DNA of 64,000 nucleotides from DASQZJ01 sp035638775 (GTDB taxonomy: Bacteria > Pseudomonadota > Gammaproteobacteria > UBA5335 > SLRW01): positions 1-64,000 of the forward strand of contig DASQZJ010000003.1 of the NCBI GenBank assembly GCA_035638775.1, in the 5' to 3' direction. Each line of letters begins with the position of its first letter. The stretch's first letter is position 1. Below are positions 25,386 to 32,545 of this stretch, piece by piece. Made by a program: the position numbers and the translations under genes. The notes under the pieces were generated by a model. The model searched no databases. It was given only the letters and a program-made list of their open reading frames with translations, and had not been told where the DNA came from.

Positions 25386-26087
25386 ATGACAGATGTCGCA
25401 GCACGGCTCGCCGCGACGAACGCGCGCATCAGGACGCTGGCCGGTCGCTGGGGGCGTGATCCGGCGGAGATCACGCTGCTGGCGGTGAGCAAGACCCACC
25501 CGGCCGCCGCGGTCCGCGAAGCGGCGACCGCGGGCCAGCGCCGCTTCGGCGAGAGCTATCTCCAGGAGGCCGTCCGCAAGATCGACACCCTGGCGGAGAT
25601 GGAGCTGGAGTGGCACTTCATCGGCCCGCTGCAGTCGAACAAGACCCGCGACGTCGCGGCCCGTTTCGCCTGGGTGCACAGCGTGGACCGGCTCAAGATC
25701 GCCCGCCGCCTGAGTGAGCAACGGCCGGCGGCGCTGCCGCCACTGGATGTCTGCCTGCAGGTCAACATCAGTGGCGAGCCCAGCAAGTCCGGAACCACCC
25801 CCGGGGCACTGCCGGACCTGGCGCAGGCCGTCGCGGACCTGCCCCGCCTGCGGCTGCGGGGCCTGATGGCGATCCCGGCACCGGCCCGGGACCTCGAGCG
25901 GCAGCGCGAGCCCTATCGCCGGCTGCGCGAGGCCCGCGACGCCCTCGTCGCGCGGGGACTGGCGCTGGACACCCTGTCCATGGGCATGTCGGATGATCTC
26001 GAGGCGGCCATCGCCGAGGGCAGCACGCTGGTCCGCGTCGGTACGGCGATATTCGGCCCGCGCGAACCGGCGGCCGATCCGGACTGA
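25386..26087 (+). CDS. yggS: YggS family PLP homeostasis protein
   Basis: A 233-residue protein with an alanine-racemase-like TIM barrel that binds pyridoxal phosphate through the Lys in LLAVSKTHPAAAV. Other signatures: RRFGESYLQEA, WHFIGPLQSNKTR, VNISGEPSKSG, LRGLMAIPAPA and LSMGMSDDLEAAIAEGSTLVRVGTAIFG near the C-terminus (abbreviated motif: SMGMSDDLEAAI). The family buffers PLP and affects amino-acid metabolism rather than catalysing a known reaction. First gene of yggS-proC-yggT-yggU. Confidence 0.95.
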   Translation: MTDVAARLAATNARIRTLAGRWGRDPAEITLLAVSKTHPAAAVREAATAGQRRFGESYLQEAVRKIDTLAEMELEWHFIGPLQSNKTRDVAARFAWVHSVDRLKIARRLSEQRPAALPPLDVCLQVNISGEPSKSGTTPGALPDLAQAVADLPRLRLRGLMAIPAPARDLERQREPYRRLREARDALVARGLALDTLSMGMSDDLEAAIAEGSTLVRVGTAIFGPREPAADPD

Positions 26088-26226
26088 GTCGCCCGCGGGC
26101 CGCGATCCGCTGCACTGCGTCCCGGCGGCGCGCCGCATCTCCGCCGCCGTGGCGTTTGCTCTCGCCGCGTTAGTACAATGAGCGCCATTTTACGCCGCGA
26201 GCAGACCCGGGGAGGGACCGGAATCC

Positions 26227-27072
26227 ATGACCGAGGCCAACCGCATCGCCTTCATCGGCGGGGGCAACATGGCGACCAGCCTGGTCGGAGGCCTGGTCGC
26301 GGGGGGACATCCGCCGACCGCCATCGTCGTGGCCGAGCCCCGCGAGGGAGCCCGCAAGGCGCTGCAGCAGCGCTTCCGGGTCGGGACCACGGCAGACAAC
26401 GCCGAAGCCGTGCAGGGCGCGGACGCCGTGGTGCTGGCGGTCAAACCGCAGGTCCTCGAGGAAGTCGCCACGGCGCTCGCCGGGGCGCTGGGAGAACGGC
26501 CCGGGCCGGTGGTGATCTCGATCGCCGCCGGTTTGCGCAGCGACGACATCGAGCGCTGGCTGGGCGGCGAACGCCCGGTGGTGCGCGCCATGCCCAACAC
26601 CCCGGCACTGCTCGGCGCCGGTGCCTCCGCGCTGTACGCCAATGCCCGGGTCGACCGGCGGCAACAGGGCATCGCGGCCGGCATCCTGGAAAGCGCCGGC
26701 ATCGTGGTCTGGCTGGACGACGAGGCGCGGATGAACGTGGTCACGGCGCTGTCGGGCAGCGGCCCCGCCTATTTCTTCCTGGTCATGGAGGCGATGCAGA
26801 ACGCCGCCACCGAGTGCGGCCTCGCGCCCGACACCGCCCGCCGGTTGTGCCAGCAGACCGCGCTCGGGGCGGCCCGCATGGCAATCGAAAGCGGCGAGGA
26901 CGTGTCGACGCTGCGCGAGCGCGTCACCTCGCCCGGGGGGACGACGGAGCGCGGCATCGAGGCGCTGGAGAGCGCCGGCCTGCGCGACGCCTTCCGCGAG
27001 GCCATCGCCGCGGCGGCCGCGCGCGCCGGCGAGCTGGCCGAGACGCTCGGGGGCGGTGGGCCGCAGACTTAG
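26227..27072 (+). CDS. proC: Pyrroline-5-carboxylate reductase
   Basis: A 281-residue NAD(P)H-dependent enzyme for the last step of proline synthesis. The N-terminal dinucleotide motif is FIGGGNMATSLVGGL. The core shows VVLAVKPQVLEEV, RAMPNTPALLGAGASAL, VTALSGSGPAYFFL and the substrate-binding VTSPGGTTERGIEALE. Normal length (about 270-280). A gap of 139 bases separates it from yggS; GGGGAGG lies about ten bases before the start. Confidence 0.97.
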   Translation: MTEANRIAFIGGGNMATSLVGGLVAGGHPPTAIVVAEPREGARKALQQRFRVGTTADNAEAVQGADAVVLAVKPQVLEEVATALAGALGERPGPVVISIAAGLRSDDIERWLGGERPVVRAMPNTPALLGAGASALYANARVDRRQQGIAAGILESAGIVVWLDDEARMNVVTALSGSGPAYFFLVMEAMQNAATECGLAPDTARRLCQQTALGAARMAIESGEDVSTLRERVTSPGGTTERGIEALESAGLRDAFREAIAAAAARAGELAETLGGGGPQT

Positions 27073-27135
27073 CACGACGATACATCGCCGCGAGGGGCCG
27101 TTTACCCGCCGTGGCGATCCGGGGAAGGAGTCCGA

Positions 27136-27696
27136 ATGGGCAGCAGCTACTGGCAGAATCCGATCGTATTCCTGGTGCAGATCGCCTTCATGCTCTACAT
27201 CCTGGCGGTGATGCTGCGGTTTCTGCTGCAGCTGGTGCGCGCCGACGCCTTCAATCCGCTGGCGCAGTTCCTGCTGCGCGTCACCGAGCCCGTGCTTCGC
27301 CCGCTGCGCCGCCTGATACCGGGCACGCGGCGTTTCGACACGGCCTCGGTCGTGTTCATGTACGTCCTGGAATTCGCGAGCCTGGAGGCCGTGCTTGCGA
27401 TTCGCGGGATGACCGGGATGGCGCCGACTCCGTACCTGCTGCTGGCGGCGCTGGTCAATGTGGTGGTGCTGCTGCTCAATCTCTACCTGTTCACCATCCT
27501 CATCCAGGTCATTCTCAGCTGGGTCAGCCCGGGGGCCTACAACCCGGCGCTGTCGGTGCTCTACAGCATCAACGAGCCCCTGCTCGAACAGGCCCGGCGC
27601 CTGATCCCGCCGCTGGGAGGCATCGACTTCTCCCCCCTGCTGGTGCTGGTCGCCATCGAGGTGATCAAGATGCTGATCGCGCCGTTCGGAACCTGA
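27136..27696 (+). CDS. yggT: YggT family membrane protein
   Basis: A 186-residue inner-membrane protein with two YGGT repeats, each a helix pair with an Arg/Pro-rich motif (FNPLAQFLLRVTEPVLRPLR and NPALSVLYSINEPLLEQARR). About four to five membrane helices are seen. The family occurs beside proC and has been linked to osmotic tolerance in E. coli and to FtsZ/nucleoid organisation in other lineages; a precise role is unknown. GGAAGGAG lies seven bases before the ATG. Confidence 0.93.
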   Translation: MGSSYWQNPIVFLVQIAFMLYILAVMLRFLLQLVRADAFNPLAQFLLRVTEPVLRPLRRLIPGTRRFDTASVVFMYVLEFASLEAVLAIRGMTGMAPTPYLLLAALVNVVVLLLNLYLFTILIQVILSWVSPGAYNPALSVLYSINEPLLEQARRLIPPLGGIDFSPLLVLVAIEVIKMLIAPFGT

Positions 27697-27697
27697 G

Positions 27698-28009
27698 ATG
27701 CCCGGCCGGCGGGCGGGCACGGATCCTCCCTGGTGCCGGCGTGACGGCGGGACGCTGTTGCTCGAGCTGTACGTGCAGCCGGGCGCCAGGGCCACCGGCC
27801 CGGCCGGCATGCACGGCGGCCGGCTGAAGTTGCGCATCGCGGCGCCGGCGCGCGACGGGCGCGCCAACGACGCCCTGATCCGGCTGATCTCGGACCGCCT
27901 CGGGGTCCCGGCCGGCCGGGTACGGCTGGTGCGCGGGCACCGCGGCCGGAACAAGACGGTCGCCGTCGCCGGCGCCACCGGGCCGCCGGAGGCGCTGGCG
28001 GAAGGCTGA
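27698..28009 (+). CDS. yggU: DUF167 family protein (YggU)
   Basis: A 103-residue basic protein with the small alpha/beta DUF167 fold: LLELYVQPGARA, KLRIAAPARDGRANDALIRL and VRLVRGHRGRNKTV. The function is unknown. It starts one base after the yggT stop, so the two are translationally linked. The C-terminal tail is Ala/Glu-rich and unconserved. Confidence 0.9.
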   Translation: MPGRRAGTDPPWCRRDGGTLLLELYVQPGARATGPAGMHGGRLKLRIAAPARDGRANDALIRLISDRLGVPAGRVRLVRGHRGRNKTVAVAGATGPPEALAEG

Positions 28010-28039
28010 GCCGCCGCGTGGCGCGGGGCCGGCGCGGAC

Positions 28040-28068
28040 TTGCGGGGACCCCGGGCTCCCATTAGGCT
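28040..28068 (+). promoter_or_regulatory. Weak promoter candidate for metX-metW
   Basis: TTGCGG and TAGGCT separated by 17 bases, about 95 bases before the metX start. Both hexamers are imperfect. A GC-rich leader with crossing stems follows (see findings). Confidence 0.3.
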
Positions 28069-28162
28069 GCATCTCTCGCGCCGCGGTCGCGGGGGAGGCA
28101 CGCACGGTCCGGGTGCCGGGGCCCGGAGCACCAGCAGGGAGCGGCAAGCGCAACCGCACACC

Positions 28163-29308
28163 ATGGCCAAGACGTTACCCAGTGATTCGGCGGGGCTGGT
28201 CGCCCCCAGGAAGCTTCATTTCGACGAGCCGCTCCGGCTGGACTGCGGCGAGGTGCTGCCGTCCTACGACCTGGTGTACGAGAGCTACGGCGAGCTGAAC
28301 GCCGAGCACAGCAACGCCATCCTGGTGTGCCACGCCCTCTCCGGGGACCATCACGCCGCCGGCTACCACAGCCTCGAGGACCGCAAGCCGGGCTGGTGGG
28401 AGAACTGCATCGGCCCGGGCAAGCCCATCGACACCCGGCGCTTCTTCGTGGTCTGCCCCAACAACCTCGGCAGCTGTCGTGGCTCGACCGGCCCCAATAC
28501 CATCAACCCGGAGACCGGCCGCTACTACGGGCCCGACTTCCCCGTCGTCACTTGCGCCGACTGGGTGCGGAGCCAGGCCCGGCTGGGCGAACGGCTGGGC
28601 ATCCACAAGTGGGCGGCCGTGGTCGGCGGCAGCCTCGGCGGCATGCAGGTGATGCAGTGGGCGATCGACTACGGCGACCGCCTTCGGCACGCGATCGTGA
28701 TCGCGGCGGCGCCGAAGCTCTCGGCCCAGAACATCGCCTTCAACGAGGTCGCCCGGCAGGCGATCCTTTCGGACCCGGATTTCCACGCGGGGCGCTACTA
28801 CGACCACGGCGTGGTTCCGCGCCGCGGCCTGATGCTGGCCCGCATGCTGGGCCACATCACCTACCTCTCGGAAAACTCGATGCGCGACCGGTTCGGACGC
28901 GAGCTTCGCGAGGGCAAGCTGTCCTTCGGCTTCGACGTCGAGTTCCAGGTCGAGAGCTATCTGCGCTACCAGGGACGCTCCTTCGTCGACCGCTTCGACG
29001 CCAACACCTATCTGCTGATGACCAAGGCGCTGGACTACTTCGACCCCGCCCACGCCTACGACGACGACCTGGCGCGCGCCTTCGCGCGCACCGCGGCCGA
29101 GTTCCTGGTGGTCTCCTTCAGCAGCGACTGGCGCTTTTCGGCGGCCCGCTCGCGGGAGATCGTCAAGGCCCTGCTCGACGCGGACAAGAACGTCTCCTAC
29201 GCGGAAATCCAGTCGCACCTGGGGCACGACGACTTCCTGATGCCCATCCCCCAGTACATCGAGGTGCTCGGGGGCTACCTGGACCGGATCGCGACGGAGG
29301 TCGGCTGA
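28163..29308 (+). CDS. metX: Homoserine O-acyltransferase MetX
   Basis: A 381-residue alpha/beta-hydrolase-fold transferase that acylates homoserine in methionine synthesis. Nucleophile Ser is in VVGGSLGGMQVMQWA. Family motifs VLVCHALSGDHHAAG, GSCRGSTGPNTINPETG and the C-terminal His in SHLGHDDFLMP are intact. Sequence alone does not settle whether the donor is acetyl- or succinyl-CoA; many proteobacterial MetX proteins paired with MetW use succinyl-CoA. ATG 28163 starts the conserved region, although an open frame extends upstream and the ribosome site is weak. Two bases before metW. Confidence 0.95.
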   Translation: MAKTLPSDSAGLVAPRKLHFDEPLRLDCGEVLPSYDLVYESYGELNAEHSNAILVCHALSGDHHAAGYHSLEDRKPGWWENCIGPGKPIDTRRFFVVCPNNLGSCRGSTGPNTINPETGRYYGPDFPVVTCADWVRSQARLGERLGIHKWAAVVGGSLGGMQVMQWAIDYGDRLRHAIVIAAAPKLSAQNIAFNEVARQAILSDPDFHAGRYYDHGVVPRRGLMLARMLGHITYLSENSMRDRFGRELREGKLSFGFDVEFQVESYLRYQGRSFVDRFDANTYLLMTKALDYFDPAHAYDDDLARAFARTAAEFLVVSFSSDWRFSAARSREIVKALLDADKNVSYAEIQSHLGHDDFLMPIPQYIEVLGGYLDRIATEVG

Positions 29309-29309
29309 C

Positions 29310-29927
29310 ATGGCGCTGCGTCCGGACCTCGAGATCATCGGCCGCTGGATCCGTCCGGGCTCGCGGGTACTGGACCTCGGCTGCGGGGACGGCACCCTGC
29401 TGCGCCATCTGCACGACGCCGCCGGCGTCACCGGCTACGGCCTGGAGATCGACCCCGACAACGTCAGCCGGGCCGTCCGCACGGGAATCAACGTGATCCA
29501 GATGGACCTCGACCTGGGCCTCGGCGACTTCGAGACCGACTCCTTCGACTACGTGGTGATGACGCACGCGATCCAGGTGGTGCACCACCCGGAGCGGCTG
29601 CTGGAGGAGATGCTCCGGGTGGGCAGCGAGGGCATCGTCACGTTCCCCAACTTCGGGCACTGGAAGAGCCGCCTGCAGCTCGGGCTCGCCGGCCGCATGC
29701 CGGTATCCCGGGCCCTGCCGTCGCAGTGGTACGACACGCCCAATATCCACCTGTGCACGGTCCGGGACTTCGAGACCCTGTGCCGGGAAAAGAACATCCA
29801 GATCCTCAACCGCACCATGGTGGATCACCGGCACCATACCGGGCGCTGGATGCAGACGGTGCCCAACCTGATGGGCGAGATCGCGCTCTACAGCCTGCGC
29901 CAGCGCGAGCCGCTGCCGGCGGACTGA
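29310..29927 (+). CDS. metW: Methionine biosynthesis protein MetW
   Basis: A 205-residue methyltransferase-fold protein that partners MetX. Signatures: VLDLGCGDGTLLRHL, YGLEIDPDNVSRAV, GVNVIQMDLDLGL-type strand (here GINVIQMDLDLGL), YVVMTHAIQVVHHPERLLEEM and the C-terminal LCTVRDFETLCRE. It starts two bases after metX, the standard arrangement. MetW is needed for activity of many MetX enzymes, supporting a functional metXW pair. Confidence 0.96.
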   Translation: MALRPDLEIIGRWIRPGSRVLDLGCGDGTLLRHLHDAAGVTGYGLEIDPDNVSRAVRTGINVIQMDLDLGLGDFETDSFDYVVMTHAIQVVHHPERLLEEMLRVGSEGIVTFPNFGHWKSRLQLGLAGRMPVSRALPSQWYDTPNIHLCTVRDFETLCREKNIQILNRTMVDHRHHTGRWMQTVPNLMGEIALYSLRQREPLPAD

Positions 29928-29947
29928 CCGGTCGGGGCGGCGATCCG

Positions 29948-30400
29948 TCAGGAAGTCTCGCTCTGTACCTTCAGCTTGATCGCGATGAAGTCCTGGTGGG
30001 GCATATACAGCAGCTCCGCGACCTTGCGCACGAGCGCCTCCTCGTACTTGTTCAGGCGCCCGTCCGCGTAGGCGGTGCGCCACAGCATCGCCAGCAGCTC
30101 CCGCTTCTCGTCCATGCTGAAGTTCGCGTGGATCAGGGACGTGAACTCGTACAGGGAGGTGGCGTCGTCGGCGCGCTCGTCGGCCAGCTCGAGCAGCCGG
30201 GCCGTCTGCTCCCGGGTGAGCGAGAAGTGCTCCGCCAGCAGGCGCGCAACCGTGTGCTGCTCGTCCGCGTCCGTGCGCGCATCGGCGCGTTCCATTTCCA
30301 CCATCAGCGCCGCGCAGGCCACGCGCAGGCGCTCGTCGAGGTCGGCCTCGCTGTCGCGGCCGGCATGTTCGGTGAAGAATTCCTTGAGGTGCTGCAGCAT
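29948..30400 (-). CDS. TerB family tellurite-resistance-like protein
   Basis: A 150-residue all-helical cytosolic protein of the TerB/DjlA-N superfamily. The conserved acidic metal-binding pattern is visible as LMVEMERADARTDADEQHTV and again as LWRTAYADGRLNKYEEALVRKV. Function of stand-alone TerB proteins is not settled; membrane or metal stress sensing is inferred. Start taken at ATG 30400 (MLQHLKEFF), the usual family start. Converges with metW with a 20-base gap. Confidence 0.85.
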   Translation of the reverse strand: MLQHLKEFFTEHAGRDSEADLDERLRVACAALMVEMERADARTDADEQHTVARLLAEHFSLTREQTARLLELADERADDATSLYEFTSLIHANFSMDEKRELLAMLWRTAYADGRLNKYEEALVRKVAELLYMPHQDFIAIKLKVQSETS

Positions 30401-30533
30401 ACGATCCGGTTGCTTGCGGGGAAGGGCGGACCCGCCGGGCGGCGGAGACGGCCGCCACCCGGGGATCATACCACGCCGTCCCCTCGGTGAGGCGACGCAC
30501 GCGGGCGCGCAGGGTTCAACCTTCCCCTGCCGC

Positions 30534-31256
30534 TCAGAAACCGAAGCCCAGCTTCGCGCTGTAGGTGTTCACACTGCCCGTGCGGTCGATCTCGAGGGTC
30601 AGGCTCGCGGGTATCAGGCTCAGCCGTACGCCGCCGAACACGTGGGACTGGTTGAGCGTCTCCTCGTGCAGGCCCGCCTGGGCCGCGCTGCCTTCCGGGG
30701 TGCTGTGCACCCAGACGCGGCCGACCCCGGCATACGGCGTCAGGAAAGCGAAGCCCTTGGACACGGAAAGGTCCAGCGCCCGGGTGTTGAAATGCAGCTG
30801 GCTCACCCCGTCCAGGCGCGTATAGGAGCCGCGGATCCCGACCGCGGGGGTGAGCGGCCCGCCCTGCACCAGGGCGTAGCGGAGCTCGGCACCGAATGCA
30901 TTGATATTGCTGCCCGGGACGGTGCTGTAGAAAGCGCCCACGTCGAACCCGAACGGCAGGCCCTTGCTGGCACGGATGCGGGCCGTCGGGACGCCGCTGA
31001 CACTGCTGCCGGTGGCCTGCTTCCAGGCCGCGTCGCTCCGGATCCGGGTGTAGCTGGCGTCGACGCCGAGGCTGAACCCCAGGGTGCCCTCGGGCGCCGA
31101 CGGCTGCAGCTGCTTGTAGCTGAGCACGCCGCCGAGGTCCTCCGACAGGCCCCGGAACTGGCTCTGGCTCAGCTGGTCGACGTGATCGACGCTGCTCGCG
31201 TGCGCCATGGGAACGGCCAGCGTCATGGCGGCCAGCAGCGCGAGTGCGTAGCGCAT
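30534..31256 (-). CDS. YfaZ-like outer-membrane beta-barrel protein
   Basis: A 240-residue exported protein. Signal peptide MRYALALLAAMTLAVPMAHA is cleaved before SSVDHV. The mature part alternates polar and hydrophobic residues in short strands and ends AKLGFGF, with a C-terminal Phe as expected for BAM-inserted barrels. The pattern resembles YfaZ and other small OMPs; pore specificity is unknown. The ribosome-binding region before ATG 31256 contains GGAGGAG, exactly complementary to the CTCCTCC seed of the small RNAs at 39.7 and 40.1 kb. Neighbours upstream are moaB and a hydrolase. Confidence 0.8.
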   Translation of the reverse strand: MRYALALLAAMTLAVPMAHASSVDHVDQLSQSQFRGLSEDLGGVLSYKQLQPSAPEGTLGFSLGVDASYTRIRSDAAWKQATGSSVSGVPTARIRASKGLPFGFDVGAFYSTVPGSNINAFGAELRYALVQGGPLTPAVGIRGSYTRLDGVSQLHFNTRALDLSVSKGFAFLTPYAGVGRVWVHSTPEGSAAQAGLHEETLNQSHVFGGVRLSLIPASLTLEIDRTGSVNTYSAKLGFGF

Positions 31257-31377
31257 GGTTCTCTCCTCCCTTCTTGTTGCCGCCCGGCGGGCGATGCTCC
31301 GCGGCTGCTCCGCCGCCATTCCCCGACAGACACGCCCGCGCGTACCGGCGCGTTCCGGGTCCCGCGCCCGGCGATCC

Positions 31378-31905
31378 TCAGCTTTCGCGCAGGCGCGGCA
31401 TCAGCTCGGCCAGGTTGCAGGGCCGGTTGCCGATGTCGAGCTGCTCCCGTATCAGGCGATCCCAGCCGGTGCGGCACGCACCGGTCGAGCCCGGCAGGCA
31501 GAACACCACGGTGCCGTTCGCGACGCCGGCGATCGCGCGCGACTGCAATGCGGAGGTGCCGATCTCGTCGAACGAGATCGCACGGAATACCTCGCCGAAG
31601 CCATCGATCATCTTGTCCAGCAGCGGAGTGACGGCTTCCGGGGTGCCGTCCCGTCCCGTCAGGCCAGTGCCGCCCGTGCTGAGTACGACCTCGACGCGCT
31701 CGTCCGTGATCCAGCGCGACACCTCGGCACGGATGCGGTAGATGTCGTCCGGCACGATGCAGCGCTCGATCACCCGGTGGCCGGCCTGCTCCGCGCGCTC
31801 CGCCAGGGTGTCCCCGGAGGTGTCGTTCTCGGCGCTGCGGGTGTCCGAAACGGTCATGATCACGACGCCCAGGGAGGCGCCGACCTGTTGCTCAGCCATG
31901 CTCAT
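31378..31905 (-). CDS. moaB: Molybdenum cofactor biosynthesis protein MoaB
   Basis: A 175-residue MoaB/Mog-domain protein. Landmarks are VIMTVSDTRSAENDTSGDTL, LSTGGTGLTGRDGTPEAV and VVFCLPGSTGACRTGWD. In most bacteria the related MogA adenylylates molybdopterin; MoaB has the same fold and its exact step is debated. No other moa/moe genes are in the window. The start overlaps the hydrolase stop by 14 bases, so the two are probably coupled. Confidence 0.93.
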   Translation of the reverse strand: MSMAEQQVGASLGVVIMTVSDTRSAENDTSGDTLAERAEQAGHRVIERCIVPDDIYRIRAEVSRWITDERVEVVLSTGGTGLTGRDGTPEAVTPLLDKMIDGFGEVFRAISFDEIGTSALQSRAIAGVANGTVVFCLPGSTGACRTGWDRLIREQLDIGNRPCNLAELMPRLRES

Positions 31906-32545
31906 CCTTCTCCATGATTTCCGTCACCGCTGCCACGACCCGCTCGCGCAGCTGCGGCAGGTGCCCGTGGAAGAAGTGCCCGACACCGGCAAAGGTCTCG
32001 ACGCGCGGCGGCGCCGCGAGACGCCCCGCCCACTCGAGCACCGCCGGTGCCTCCACCACGTCGTCCGCCTCACCCTGCACCAGCACCCAGGGACAGCCGG
32101 GCCCGGCATACTCCGCCGGCAGATCGCGCACCGGCGGCGCCACCGTCACCAGGCATGCGGGCCTGCGCTCCTCGGCCACCCGCAGTGCCACCATGGCGCC
32201 GAATGAGAAACCCGCCAGGCAGAGCTCGCGGGGACCCCACTCGGCATCGATCCAGTCCCAGGCGGCAAGCGCGTCAGCCGCTTCTCCGTCACCGCCGGCG
32301 AAGGCCCCGTCACTCTCTCCCACGCCGCGGAAGTTGAAGCGCAGCGCGGGCATCCCGAGATCGTTGAACGCTCGTGCGAGGGTATAAACCACCTTGTTGT
32401 CCATGGTCCCGCCGTACAGCGGGTGCGGATGGCAGACCAGTGCCGCGCGGCCGGCGCCGGCGCCTCCAGCGGGCAGGTCGATGCGCGCCTCCAGCTCACC
32501 CGCCGGTCCCCGGAGCTTCTTCCTGTCGCCGCTCGGCTGCGCCAT
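31892..32545 (-). CDS. Alpha/beta hydrolase (COG2945 type)
   Basis: A 217-residue compact hydrolase. The motif LVCHPHPLYGGTMDNKVV and LRFNFRGVGESDG are typical of the COG2945 family. The nucleophile Ser is in CLAGFSFGAMVALRV, the acid probably in VQGEADDVV and the His in GVGHFFHGHLPQL. Substrate unknown. ATG 32545 has GGAGG six bases upstream but lies 50 bases inside the 3' end of the upstream antiporter gene, an unusually long overlap. Confidence 0.86.
   Translation of the reverse strand: MAQPSGDRKKLRGPAGELEARIDLPAGGAGAGRAALVCHPHPLYGGTMDNKVVYTLARAFNDLGMPALRFNFRGVGESDGAFAGGDGEAADALAAWDWIDAEWGPRELCLAGFSFGAMVALRVAEERRPACLVTVAPPVRDLPAEYAGPGCPWVLVQGEADDVVEAPAVLEWAGRLAAPPRVETFAGVGHFFHGHLPQLRERVVAAVTEIMEKDEHG

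Noticed and set aside
28010..28162. SAM or SAH riboswitch before metX
   Set aside because: None of the conserved cores of the SAM-I, SAM-II or SAH classes is recognisable; only GC-rich stems are present.
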